A DNA stretch of 23,293 nt, taken from Candidatus Wallbacteria bacterium (GTDB taxonomy: Bacteria > Muiribacteriota > JAQTZZ01). The notes under the pieces were generated by a model, which searched no databases, was not told where the DNA came from, and saw only the letters and a list, made by a program, of their open reading frames with translations. The first letter of the stretch is position 1; each line of letters starts with the position of its first letter. Below are positions 6,853-15,136 of the stretch, in pieces. The position numbers were made by a program, and so were the translations under genes. The DNA is taken from contig JAQTRI010000007.1 of assembly GCA_028711905.1 (NCBI GenBank), positions 1 to 23,293 of the forward strand, given 5' to 3'.

Positions 6853-6907
6853 TGAATCCTGAAAAGTTCACCTGTCTGCCGCTTCAATGTTCTTCTGGAG
6901 ATCGTTT

Positions 6908-9310
6908 GTGATCAAATCATCCGTTCTGTTATTGATATTGATTCTTCTCTCAGGCTGTCAGAAAGTGCCATTGGAGCCGGGAAGCCTGAAGACAACCCGT
7001 GGCAACGGGCAGTGCCTGAAGCCAGGCCAGACCTCCCAGCCCCTGGAAGTTACACTTTATACGGCTAAAATCCCGGGACTCTTTGGCGGCGAAGGTGAAG
7101 AGCGAACCATGGCTGGTCGTGAAGTCAAGTTTCAGCTTCTGACGGAAGGGCAGAACTATCTTGTTTCTCCAGCGTGCAGGGAAGTGAGCGTTGCGACTGA
7201 TGAAGGCGGAAGTGCCTCGGTGTTACTGACTGTTGCAAATCACATTGGAGATCTAGTTGTAAAGGCTTCGGTTATTGGAAAAGATGGAGATGAACTTTTT
7301 TGCATTTTTCAGTTGCAGTCCGGTGTTATCCGCATTGGGAACAAACAGGAGGGAGACTCCGGGAGTGTTCTCGACAGAGAAACCGGTGTCCAGGTTTTTC
7401 GACCCGATGGTGCGCCATGGGAAGGTGTTCCCGTTGATTTTGAATTGATTCAACCCAGAAGCGGAAAAATCTGCCCGGCAAAGGCAGTTACGGACTCAGA
7501 CGGAAGAGCATTGACCACTTTTACCCTTGGGAAAGAAACCGGGGAGTACATACTAATGGCTCAACCCGCATTTCCAGATATGAGTTTCCGGTCAGTCAAA
7601 CTGACAGCACTGGCATTGAATCGCAGGACAATGGTCATGACAGTTCTGGGAGGACTGGCCCTGTTTATCCTGGGCATGAAAATGATGACAGAGGGACTGT
7701 CCCGCATCGCGGGAAACCGCATGAAAAAAATCCTGGAATTGCTTACAACTAACCGGATTATGGGTGTGATGGTCGGTGCAACGGTTACAGCTGTCATCCA
7801 GTCGTCCAGCGCCTGCACAGTGATGGTAGTGGGATTCGTCAATGCCGGATTGATGCAGCTTTCTCAGGCAATGGCAGTGATCATGGGGGCTAATATCGGC
7901 ACGACAATGACTGGGCAGATAGTGGCTTTCAGAATCGGCGATGCCGCCTTTCCCGCCATAATAATCGGATTGCTTATGAGCATGTTCTGGCGTGGAAAAA
8001 AGCCGGGTTTCCTGGGCGAACTCATTCTCGGGTTCGGATTGCTGTTTCTCGGCATGGGTATGATGACCGATACATTGAAGCCTTTGGGAATCAGCGAAAA
8101 TTTCAAACACTTTTTTGCCCTGTTCGACTGTACCCCGGTAAATGGGGTTATGCCTCTGGGAAAGGTTCTCGGAGCTGTCGGGGTCGGAACCTTGTTTACT
8201 GCTGTTGTGCAGAGCTCTTCTGCCACGATCGGATTGGCTATGGCTATGGCTGGAGCTGGTCTTTTGAATTTCTGGACAGCATTTCCTCTGATCCTTGGTG
8301 ACAACATTGGCACTACCATCACTGCCCTGCTGGCGGCGATCGCTTCGAACCGGCGTGCCAAACAGGCAGCGCTTTTCCATTCGGTGTTCAACATCTTCGG
8401 TTCCTTAGTTATGATCGGGCTGTTGTATGTACGATTCGCAGGCACTCCGGTATTTATCGCTTTTGTCGACTGGTTTACGCCCGGTTCTGTCCTTGCTGAT
8501 ACCCCGGTGAACATTGAACGGCACATTGCTATGGCGCACTCTTTTTTCAATGTTTCGATGGCTGTAATGTTTCTGCCGTTGCTTGGCCCCTTGAAAATGT
8601 TGATTGAGAGTTTGATAAAAGTAGACACCAGGGAAAAAATTTATCTGCGTTATCTGGAACCGCACCTTCTCAACACTCCGGCTCTGGCATTTGACCAGTC
8701 AGTCCGTGAACTGGCCTATATGCTGAAGGTGGCCTGTAAAAATGTATTCAGGGCATACAATGAATTCATTGGTATTGTGGCAGACAAGGATGACAAACTG
8801 ATCCACAAGGAAGAAGTGGTGGACCGTTTGCAGCTGGAAATAACCGACTACCTTGTGCAGCTTTCCCAGAGACAACTGGACGAGGAGGAATCCGCCAGGC
8901 TGCCTGCTTTAATCCACTGTGTTAACGACGCCGAGCGCATAGGTGACCACGCAGACAGCATTCGTCGTTTTTTTGAGGAAAAAAAAGAGCAGGGAGTGCT
9001 GTTTGGCGATGAAGCAAAGAAAGATCTGCATTTACTCAAGGAACTGGTCGAAAAACAATATCTCACTGTGCTGAAAGCCCTGGAGGAAAGGGACGATGAG
9101 TCTATCAAGCGTGCGCTGCACATCGAGGAGGAAATCAACATTCTGTCCCGCAGGGCTTCGCAGGATCATGCTCAAAGGGTGGGAAATGGTTGCTGCGAAA
9201 TGCGTGGAGGGGTATTGTTTTCGAAAATGATCAGCAATTTCGAACGGATCGGTGATCATTTGAGCAATATTGCAGAGCGCATCCCGAAAATCAGATCCGA
9301 TTCTGTGTAA
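6908..9310 (+). CDS. Na/Pi cotransporter-family protein with lipobox, Ig-like and PhoU-like domains
   Basis: 800 aa from GTG 6908, chosen because GGAG lies 7 bases upstream (6897-6900); an in-frame ATG at 6887 would add seven residues. Residues 1-17 are a lipoprotein-type signal ending LLSGC. Residues ~30-235 look like two bacterial Ig-like (invasin/Big_1-type) domains, each with a TD..G.A segment. Residues ~240-570 contain two Na_Pi_cotrans (PNaS) repeats with QSSSA at 298 and 435, each followed by GxNIGTT. Residues ~597-795 are PhoU-like, with AERIGDH and FERIGDH helices. PNaS proteins move phosphate with sodium at the inner membrane; substrate and direction are unproved here. A polytopic transporter with a lipobox and extracytoplasmic Ig domains is unusual. 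Confidence 0.85.
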   Translation: MIKSSVLLLILILLSGCQKVPLEPGSLKTTRGNGQCLKPGQTSQPLEVTLYTAKIPGLFGGEGEERTMAGREVKFQLLTEGQNYLVSPACREVSVATDEGGSASVLLTVANHIGDLVVKASVIGKDGDELFCIFQLQSGVIRIGNKQEGDSGSVLDRETGVQVFRPDGAPWEGVPVDFELIQPRSGKICPAKAVTDSDGRALTTFTLGKETGEYILMAQPAFPDMSFRSVKLTALALNRRTMVMTVLGGLALFILGMKMMTEGLSRIAGNRMKKILELLTTNRIMGVMVGATVTAVIQSSSACTVMVVGFVNAGLMQLSQAMAVIMGANIGTTMTGQIVAFRIGDAAFPAIIIGLLMSMFWRGKKPGFLGELILGFGLLFLGMGMMTDTLKPLGISENFKHFFALFDCTPVNGVMPLGKVLGAVGVGTLFTAVVQSSSATIGLAMAMAGAGLLNFWTAFPLILGDNIGTTITALLAAIASNRRAKQAALFHSVFNIFGSLVMIGLLYVRFAGTPVFIAFVDWFTPGSVLADTPVNIERHIAMAHSFFNVSMAVMFLPLLGPLKMLIESLIKVDTREKIYLRYLEPHLLNTPALAFDQSVRELAYMLKVACKNVFRAYNEFIGIVADKDDKLIHKEEVVDRLQLEITDYLVQLSQRQLDEEESARLPALIHCVNDAERIGDHADSIRRFFEEKKEQGVLFGDEAKKDLHLLKELVEKQYLTVLKALEERDDESIKRALHIEEEINILSRRASQDHAQRVGNGCCEMRGGVLFSKMISNFERIGDHLSNIAERIPKIRSDSV

Positions 9311-9320
9311 AGGAGCCGGC

Positions 9321-9965
9321 ATGAGAGTTTATTTTCTGGTCATTTTTCTGGGTGTTGTAGTATATCTGAGGTTTTTTCAGCAGACTGGACTGCAAAAAGC
9401 CGTCAATGACGAAAGAAAAATGAACATGAAAACCTGCAGGTCCTATATGAGCAAGATTAACAACCACTTGGGCAGCAGGTCCGATGTTCAGGACATCAAA
9501 GAATTGTACCGGTATGTCCCTGATGAAAAAATGCCGGTCTGCCCATCCGGAGGTCAGTACGAATTTGTCCCCGCGGAAAGAGGAAGGGAAGTCAAATGCT
9601 CAATCCACGGCACCTTCTCGAATTACAGGAAAGAAACCTTTGACCAGTGTGTCCAGAATTCGGCGTATGTGGCAGGCCTGAAATGTTATAACAAACGGCG
9701 TAACCTTCTCCCACTGGCAAAGGACTTCATTCTTTACAACCATCGTGATCTTTACGATTACAAGTTCGAGGATATCATGAACAGGTTCCGGGATCCGGGA
9801 CAAAGGCTTGATTACTGCTGCCCGGTATCCGGTAACAGCTATGTTCTCAAGTACGATGCTGTGCATCGAGGCTATCATGATGTGGTCATTGAATGCCCGA
9901 ACCACATCGAGAAAAGTGTCAAGGAATGGTACGAACCGTCCTGGATCAAGACCTACCGGAAGTAA
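9321..9965 (+). CDS. Membrane-anchored cysteine-rich protein of unknown function (two CP..G.Y / C..H modules)
   Basis: 214 aa from ATG 9321, chosen because AGGAG lies five bases upstream; the frame opens further upstream but inside the transporter gene. Residues 2-18 form one membrane anchor (VYFLVIFLGVVVYLRFF). The soluble part holds two similar modules: CPSGGQY (74-80) with CSIHG (93-97), and CPVSGNSY (167-174) with CPNH (192-195). Such CP-x-G-x-Y ... C-x-x-HG patterns occur in the C-terminal parts of many pseudopilin-like proteins, where they suggest a small metal- or disulfide-stabilised fold. No prepilin peptidase site (G/A-FTLVE type) is visible, so I do not call it a pilin. It lies in the run between the Na/Pi-like protein and the CDF exporter. 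Function unknown. Confidence 0.75.
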   Translation: MRVYFLVIFLGVVVYLRFFQQTGLQKAVNDERKMNMKTCRSYMSKINNHLGSRSDVQDIKELYRYVPDEKMPVCPSGGQYEFVPAERGREVKCSIHGTFSNYRKETFDQCVQNSAYVAGLKCYNKRRNLLPLAKDFILYNHRDLYDYKFEDIMNRFRDPGQRLDYCCPVSGNSYVLKYDAVHRGYHDVVIECPNHIEKSVKEWYEPSWIKTYRK

Positions 9966-9971
9966 AGCGTA

Positions 9972-10856
9972 ATGGATACACGCAGGGAAGTTATCAGAAT
10001 CACGGTCAGGGGCTTGATCGTCAATTTTTTCCTGACAGTTTCCAAGATTCTCGGTGGTATTTTTGGTAAAAGCGAGGCCCTGCTGGCTGACGGGGTACAC
10101 AGTTTCACTGATATCAGCACTGATGTCATGGTCATTGTCGGTGCGAAGTACTGGACTCAACCATGCGACGACGATCATCCGCATGGCCACAGGAGAATCG
10201 AGAATGTAGTGACCATCCTGCTTGGTCTGACTCTGCTCGGTGTCGGCAGTTTCCTTCTATACCGCTCCATGTCCGGATTGGCAGTCAGGCATGATGCTGT
10301 TCGACCGTGCACATATACGATCTGGCTCGCTATGATTTCCATTGTTTCAAAAGAATGGCTCTATCGCTATACAGCTTTGGAAGGCCGCAGGATCAGATCA
10401 TCCGCAGTCACTGCTAATGCGTGGCATCACAGGAGCGATGCCTTCAGTTCCATCCCTGTTCTGGCTGCTCTGCTTCTGGCTGTTTCCAAACCCGAATGGG
10501 GTTTTGTGGATGAAATCGGTGCTGTACTGGTTGCTGTCATTATCATCCAGATTTCGGTAAAATTCATCTGCTCATCTTTCAGTAAGCTGGTTGACCGCGG
10601 TGCTGGGCAGGAAACCAGGGAAAGACTTGAAAAAATTGTCTTTTTCGTCCCAGGAGTCAAGGGCGTTCACGCTGTCAGAACCAGGTATCTTGGCAGTGCC
10701 ATTGCTGTTGACTTGCATGTTGAGGTTGATCCCCTGCTTTCAGTCAGGGAAGGGCACCGCATTGCCGAGGAGATCGAGACACGCATTCTTGGCAGGGAAA
10801 CAGATGTAGTGGATGTGGTGGTGCATGTTGAACCGGAGGGAGAAGGTTATAGGTGA
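9972..10856 (+). CDS. Cation diffusion facilitator (CDF) family metal exporter
   Basis: 294 aa. It has the CDF pattern of about six membrane helices in residues 1-205 followed by a ~85-residue cytoplasmic ferredoxin-like domain. The metal site is H43-x3-D47 in helix 2 (ADGVHSFTDIS) and H152-x3-D156 in helix 5 (WHHRSDAFSS), the HD-HD set typical of Zn/Cd-type CDFs rather than the DD set of Mn exporters. HPHGHRRIE (69-77) is the usual loop between helices 2 and 3. The C-terminal domain has a VPGVKGVHAVRTR opening and HVEVDP and HVEPE strands. It probably exports zinc or a similar divalent cation by proton antiport. It starts six bases after the Cys-rich gene with a weak ribosome site. Its last codons and stop lie inside a 7-bp repeat array. 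Confidence 0.92.
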   Translation: MDTRREVIRITVRGLIVNFFLTVSKILGGIFGKSEALLADGVHSFTDISTDVMVIVGAKYWTQPCDDDHPHGHRRIENVVTILLGLTLLGVGSFLLYRSMSGLAVRHDAVRPCTYTIWLAMISIVSKEWLYRYTALEGRRIRSSAVTANAWHHRSDAFSSIPVLAALLLAVSKPEWGFVDEIGAVLVAVIIIQISVKFICSSFSKLVDRGAGQETRERLEKIVFFVPGVKGVHAVRTRYLGSAIAVDLHVEVDPLLSVREGHRIAEEIETRILGRETDVVDVVVHVEPEGEGYR

Positions 10857-10942
10857 TAGGTGATAGGTAATGGGTAATAGGTAATAGGTAATGGGTAAAG
10901 GGAATTAGGAATGTTGAATGTTGAATTTTGAATGTTGAATTG
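10845..10942. repeat. Heptanucleotide tandem array, 14 units
   Basis: Fourteen consecutive 7-base units can be read without a gap: GGTTATA, GGTGATA (x2), GGTAATG, GGTAATA (x2), GGTAATG, GGTAAAG, GGAATTA, GGAATGT, TGAATGT, TGAATTT, TGAATGT, TGAATTG. The first half is a GGTAATA-type family and the second a TGAATGT-type family; GGTAAAG and GGAATTA bridge them. The CDF stop TGA (10854-10856) falls in unit 2. Similar short heptamer arrays are known as STRR sequences in cyanobacteria and occur in other phyla. Confidence 0.85.
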
Positions 10943-10980
10943 CAGATAGCCGTGCGAACGAAGTGAGCTACGGATATCTG
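10943..10980. repeat. Inverted repeat (hairpin) after the heptamer array
   Basis: CAGATAGCCGT (10943-10953) and ACGGATATCTG (10970-10980) pair over 10 of 11 positions with a 16-base loop. It directly follows the heptamer array in the gap between two convergent genes. It could act as a bidirectional mRNA 3' end structure, or be a dispersed REP-like repeat. Confidence 0.6.
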
Positions 10981-11010
10981 TACCTGAATGTAATGAAGGT
11001 ATGAATTGTA

Positions 11011-11032
11011 GAGACGCAATGCATTGCGTCTC
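11011..11032. repeat. Perfect 22-bp palindrome overlapping the helicase stop
   Basis: The arms GAGACGCAATG and CATTGCGTCTC (11011-11021, 11022-11032) are exact reverse complements with no spacer. Its last two bases belong to the helicase stop codon (TCA at 11031-11033 on the plus strand). It lies 30 bases from the 10943-10980 hairpin, so the convergent gap is almost wholly repetitive. Similar GAGACGC-type palindromes occur, from memory, as dispersed repeats in other bacterial genomes. It probably supports bidirectional termination. Confidence 0.7.
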
Positions 11033-13394
11033 ATCCAGGGGATGCATTCAGCGTAACTCGGGAATCTGCAGGCTGTAATCCATCGTCTTTCAGATAGTAC
11101 GACAGACTTACGATGTCACGGTCCAGAAGATCAATGCATCTGCGGAATTTTTCGCTGAGAGCTTTGTGTTCTCTGCTGACACGCATCAACTGACGCAGCA
11201 GGTCGATGATCGCCCGGAACAGTCTGATAATGTCCCCTTCTTCCAGCGGAAAAGCAGCAGTGAGATCACTGAAATTGCGTTTGTCGCACCACATCTCCAC
11301 CAGCGGAATAATTTCAGTGTTGAAAAGGGGTGATGTTTTTTCGCCCATGAATTCCTGCTCCGCGCTCCTGATTTTGTGGGCGATTCTCTTGGCGTTTTTC
11401 AGGATGTTTCTGGTATCAGGCGAGTCGTGGCGGTAGCGGGGCAGGTTTGTGCGTCGGGAATTGTCGTATATAACCGCTCCCAGAATCATGTTTATCAGGC
11501 TCTCATGCGCGATATCGAATATTCCTTCATACAAAAGTTCTGTGATCACCAGTTCATAACCGTACACCAGTGATCCGGTGACCCCACGGGAGGTCAGCCG
11601 CCCTTGACTCAAATAGCCAAGGTGCGAGAGCAACTTTGATTTGCGGTGGAAGATCTCCAGTTGATCCACAATCCTGGTCGCATGGATTTCATGTTCCAAC
11701 TGAGCCAGCGCATTGGTGCTCTTTCGGGCCTGCTTGTAAACGCTGAAGCAGTCTCTGCGGATGTCGCAGGCTTGACACGGAACAGCTGTCAGTTCAGTGT
11801 TGAATTTTTCGAATTCGCCTTGAGCCCATTCGAGTTCCAGGTATTTTTTCCGGCGCTGCTTACGATTGCGCAGGCGTTTAACCCTTTTTTCCAGGTCGCG
11901 CATGTATTTACGCAGGAAATCCACTTTGCTCTTGGCCTTCAGATACCTGCGGGCATTGGACCAGTCACCGCATCCCTCGTGCGGAGAAGCGGCAGGTTTA
12001 GCAACAGATTGGCTCAATGAGCGCATAAGCTGTTCCTTTTTTCCCAATTCATAGCTGGTCTGGAACTGCAAAAAGCTTTTTCCCACAATTCTGGCGATTT
12101 CATTTTCGTCATATTTTTTTATCAGGTTGAGTATTGTGTTGTATGAAAGCTTGAACTGGCTTTCCAGCTGCTCCAGTTTTTCATCTGTAATACGGATAAA
12201 TTCTTTCTCGTCCAGATTCTTGGGAATGATGGAGATACTGATGCCGAACTGGTCAATGCCACGGCGCCCAGCCCTGCCGGCCATCTGAAAAAATTCGCGA
12301 GACATCAGGTAGCGGAAAGTAAGTCCATCGAACTTTTCCAGAGAGTGGAAAATCACGGTTTTGGCAGGCATGTTGACTCCCAATGCGAAAGTCTCTGTGA
12401 CAAAGAGCATTTTCAGCAGCTTGCGGGAAAAAAGCACTTCGACAGCTTCTTTGAGTATAGGCAGCAGCCCGGCGTTGTGCACGCCGATGCCTTCCAACAC
12501 TAAGCTGCGGATACGCTTGATAGAATCAACTGAGAGGAGAGAGGGGTCTCCAATGACATCAGTAAACACGCGGTCGATCTCCTCGCGCTCTTCCTGGGTA
12601 GTAAAACTGAAGTGCCTGTAAGTTTCCCAGGCGAAGTTATAGGTTGCTTCACGGGAAAAAATGAAGAAAAGGGCAGGGAGCAGATCCCGGTCACGCAGCA
12701 TGCCGATCAGCTGGCTATAGAACGAGAAAGGATGCTGGCGAAAATCGCCTTTGTTTCGCACAGGGTTCTGGTGCATCAGGGACTTGCGGTACTCTTCCAG
12801 GGGTAAAAGCCCGTTCTTGTCATCAAACACCATTTGACGCAATGGGACCGGCCTGACATGGTGCTTAACGACTTCCACAGGAGTATCCTTGATTCTGGAT
12901 ATCCATTCTCCAAAGCAGTCAGCATTGGGAATTGTGGCAGAAAGGGCCAGAAAGCGCATCCCTGGAGGCGCAAAGATGATGCTTTCCTCCCAGATGACTC
13001 CCCGTTCCAAGTCATTGATATAATGAATTTCATCGAAAATAACATAAGCAACGCCGTCCAGAGCTTCCATGTCATTGAACAACATATTGCGAAAGATTTC
13101 AGTGGTCATGATCAGGACCGGCGCGAATTCGTTGATTACGACATCGCCAGTCAGAATGCCAACCTTGAGACCATAGTTCTCGCGAAAGTCCCGATACTTC
13201 TGGTTGCTGAGGGCCTTGATGGGGGCAGTATAGATGATGCGTTTATCTTCATTAAGGAATTTTTCGATCAGATATTCGGCGATCAGGGTTTTTCCGGCCC
13301 CTGTCGGTGCTGAAACCACGACCGATTTTCCCTGGTCGATGGCCTGTAAGGCCTGCACCTGAAACGGATCGAGTGTAAACTGCTTGTATTGCAT
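11031..13394 (-). CDS. Ski2/HelY-like superfamily 2 helicase (DEVH-type)
   Basis: 787 aa from ATG 13394. An in-frame ATG at 13484 would add 30 residues, but a good promoter with a perfect TATAAT lies between them (13423-13452), and family members begin near the F.LDPFQ.QAL motif present here at residues 6-14. Motifs: APTGAGKT (29-36), DEIH (121-124), SATIPN, ETFALGVNMPAKT and QMAGRAGRRGID. This is the Ski2/Mtr4/HelY signature set of 3'-5' helicases, mostly linked to RNA unwinding and turnover. The C-terminal ~200 residues resemble a DSHCT domain. CQACDIRRDC (Cys540, 543, 549) corresponds to the HPCHGCP-type motif of HelY and may bind metal. A Lys/Arg-rich, probably coiled segment precedes it. 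The stop lies in a palindrome shared with the convergent gap. Confidence 0.9.
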   Translation of the reverse strand: MQYKQFTLDPFQVQALQAIDQGKSVVVSAPTGAGKTLIAEYLIEKFLNEDKRIIYTAPIKALSNQKYRDFRENYGLKVGILTGDVVINEFAPVLIMTTEIFRNMLFNDMEALDGVAYVIFDEIHYINDLERGVIWEESIIFAPPGMRFLALSATIPNADCFGEWISRIKDTPVEVVKHHVRPVPLRQMVFDDKNGLLPLEEYRKSLMHQNPVRNKGDFRQHPFSFYSQLIGMLRDRDLLPALFFIFSREATYNFAWETYRHFSFTTQEEREEIDRVFTDVIGDPSLLSVDSIKRIRSLVLEGIGVHNAGLLPILKEAVEVLFSRKLLKMLFVTETFALGVNMPAKTVIFHSLEKFDGLTFRYLMSREFFQMAGRAGRRGIDQFGISISIIPKNLDEKEFIRITDEKLEQLESQFKLSYNTILNLIKKYDENEIARIVGKSFLQFQTSYELGKKEQLMRSLSQSVAKPAASPHEGCGDWSNARRYLKAKSKVDFLRKYMRDLEKRVKRLRNRKQRRKKYLELEWAQGEFEKFNTELTAVPCQACDIRRDCFSVYKQARKSTNALAQLEHEIHATRIVDQLEIFHRKSKLLSHLGYLSQGRLTSRGVTGSLVYGYELVITELLYEGIFDIAHESLINMILGAVIYDNSRRTNLPRYRHDSPDTRNILKNAKRIAHKIRSAEQEFMGEKTSPLFNTEIIPLVEMWCDKRNFSDLTAAFPLEEGDIIRLFRAIIDLLRQLMRVSREHKALSEKFRRCIDLLDRDIVSLSYYLKDDGLQPADSRVTLNASPG

Positions 13395-13422
13395 CTGAGC
13401 ATACCCTGTAATTACTGGATCT

Positions 13423-13452
13423 ATTATATCACAAGCTGCCCGATCCTGAAAA
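13423..13452 (-). promoter_or_regulatory. Promoter for the helicase gene
   Basis: On the minus strand TTTTCA (13452-13447), an 18-base spacer and a perfect TATAAT (13428-13423) put the transcription start near 13416, about 22 bases before ATG 13394. It lies inside the longer possible frame, which is why the shorter start is preferred. Confidence 0.5.
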
Positions 13453-13462
13453 ACTGTTGAAT

Positions 13463-13492
13463 TGGACAAATCGGGAATGAACAAGCTACAAT
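13463..13492 (+). promoter_or_regulatory. Promoter for the TPR protein gene
   Basis: TGGACA (13463-13468), an 18-base spacer and TACAAT (13487-13492) are each one mismatch from sigma-70 consensus and place the start near 13499, ahead of the ATG at 13526. It diverges from the helicase promoter with only about 10 bases between the two -35 boxes. Confidence 0.5.
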
Positions 13493-13525
13493 CTATGGAG
13501 CTTTTTACAACGAACGAGGTGCGCG

Positions 13526-15052
13526 ATGAAATATCTCCCGATTCTCCTGATTTGTTCCATGTGCTGTCTGCAGCTTGCTGCTGCTGAGAACATCCTCGGC
13601 AAGATCGATTTCGCCAGCCAGATTTTTTATCCCAGAATATCTTTTTCCGATATCCGAACTGCCGAACAGGCGCTGAAAGGCTTGTTGGAACTCCCGGAAA
13701 GCGGTCCCCGTACAGAGCTTCTGCTAAAGTTTCTCACAAGGACGGATGAACCGGTTATTCAGGATCTTTATGAGCTCTTGCTCAGACATATGGAAAGCAA
13801 CCCTGATGAACTGGACCAGGGATTTTTGCTTCTGACCCGTTTCCGACTGCTGGATCCCAGAAATGAATTCAATAGGCTGGAGTTTTACTGGCAACTGGTC
13901 AGTTACGCCAGGATTCACACCGATGACCCGTGGGCCCTTTTTCTTACTGCGGGTTTTCTGTTTTCACTGCAGGAAGAGGACAACAAGCTGAAGACCGATA
14001 CGCAGCCCACTGGCGAAGAAGAAAAGCGTCGCAGGCTTGACCCGTATGCTGCCATGGAAAAGGCCATCATGCTTTCCCCTTCGCCCCAGATCCATTATCT
14101 GATTGCCCAGGTATTCCGCCAGCTGGCGTACACGAATATGAATGCTCACAAAATCGTGATTCTGGAACTGAACAAGGCTGAAGCCATTCTCAAGGTGCAG
14201 AACAAAGCCAGTTACCAGTTATTCTTAGCCAAGGAGACAGAACTGCTGCGGGATTTTATTGAACTTTACAGGTTTTATCACACTGACCCGCCGTTTTATC
14301 TGGAAGAGTCGTTGTACCAGAAGATGATTGAACTGGACGAGTCCAATGGAGTGGCATACAACAACCTGGGGGATCTTTATGTCCGCTACAACACCAGGCT
14401 GGAGGATGCTGAAAAACTGATTGATAAAGCTCTGGAATTGTGCAGGGAAAATCCCTCGGTTATGGAAACCAAAGGTTACCTGCACCTGAGGAAAAAGGAA
14501 TTTCCCCAGGCCGAGGAATGGCTGAAAAAAGCCGTGGCGCTGGACCGTAAGATGCTGATTGGATACGAGCACTTAGCTGAGTTGTATTACGAAACCGGGG
14601 AAATGGATCAGTGCCTCGCGGCATATGAAACCCTGTTGGGACTTGATCCGGGAAATCCCCGTTATTACAACGACCTGGGCTATCTTCTGGCCGACAATGG
14701 CCGTGAACTGGAAAAGGCCCTTGAATTGTGCCGGAAAGCGGTTCAGATGTCTCCTCAGAGCGGGCCATACCTTGACAGCTTGGCCTGGACGCACTACAAG
14801 CTCGGGCAGTTCGATCAGGCCGGGAAGATTATAGCCATGGCAGTTGAAAACGAACCTGAGGAGCGATTTATTCTATATCACGCAGGATTGATCAACTTTT
14901 CCTTGGGTGATTTTGAAAAGGCCAGGGAGGTTTTTTTAAAAGCCTTAGCCATGCAGAGCGACTGGGATGATATAATCCGCTGCCTCGGGGCCATGCAGCT
15001 TTTCCGTGAAGGCGAAATCACCGCTGAGCAGTTGAAGAAGTTCGTGCGCTGA
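13526..15052 (+). CDS. Exported tetratricopeptide-repeat protein
   Basis: 508 aa with a signal peptide (residues 1-20, LQLAAA-EN), so periplasmic or envelope-bound. Residues ~30-275 are helical but poorly matched to TPR. From ~276 to ~490 there are about six regular 34-36-residue TPR units, with NNLGDLY, TKGYLHLRKKEFPQAEEWLKKAV, EHLAELYYETGEMDQCLAAYETLL, NDLGYLLADNG.ELEKALELCRKAV, DSLAWTHYKLGQFDQAGKII and HAGLINFSLGDFEKAREVF. DSLAW at the penultimate unit is typical of envelope TPR proteins. Such repeats bind protein partners; the partner here is unknown. GAGGTG lies five bases before the ATG. It is divergent from the helicase gene and 84 bases ahead of the microprotein gene. Confidence 0.85.
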   Translation: MKYLPILLICSMCCLQLAAAENILGKIDFASQIFYPRISFSDIRTAEQALKGLLELPESGPRTELLLKFLTRTDEPVIQDLYELLLRHMESNPDELDQGFLLLTRFRLLDPRNEFNRLEFYWQLVSYARIHTDDPWALFLTAGFLFSLQEEDNKLKTDTQPTGEEEKRRRLDPYAAMEKAIMLSPSPQIHYLIAQVFRQLAYTNMNAHKIVILELNKAEAILKVQNKASYQLFLAKETELLRDFIELYRFYHTDPPFYLEESLYQKMIELDESNGVAYNNLGDLYVRYNTRLEDAEKLIDKALELCRENPSVMETKGYLHLRKKEFPQAEEWLKKAVALDRKMLIGYEHLAELYYETGEMDQCLAAYETLLGLDPGNPRYYNDLGYLLADNGRELEKALELCRKAVQMSPQSGPYLDSLAWTHYKLGQFDQAGKIIAMAVENEPEERFILYHAGLINFSLGDFEKAREVFLKALAMQSDWDDIIRCLGAMQLFREGEITAEQLKKFVR

Positions 15053-15136
15053 GACCTCTTTACTTTTCCTTTCCTCACCGGTACAATAAACAACGGCTTC
15101 AGGCCTTGGTTCATGAATAATGTGGAGGAATAAAAA

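Noticed and set aside
7592..8380. Long minus-strand frame within the Na/Pi-type gene (and another at 7864-8628)
   Set aside because: Composition is typical of antisense frames over membrane helices, and the plus-strand gene has strong family motifs throughout.
9321..9380. Type IV pilin-like prepilin cleavage site in the Cys-rich protein
   Set aside because: The N-terminus lacks a Gly/Ala-Phe-Thr-Leu-x-Glu type site, so it is called only as membrane-anchored.
10845..11032. CRISPR array
   Set aside because: Repeats are 7-bp units in direct contact with no spacers, and no cas gene is present.
10744..11034. Minus-strand frames of periodic protein sequence across the heptamer array
   Set aside because: The apparent repeats come from translating the 7-bp units; no ribosome site or gene context.
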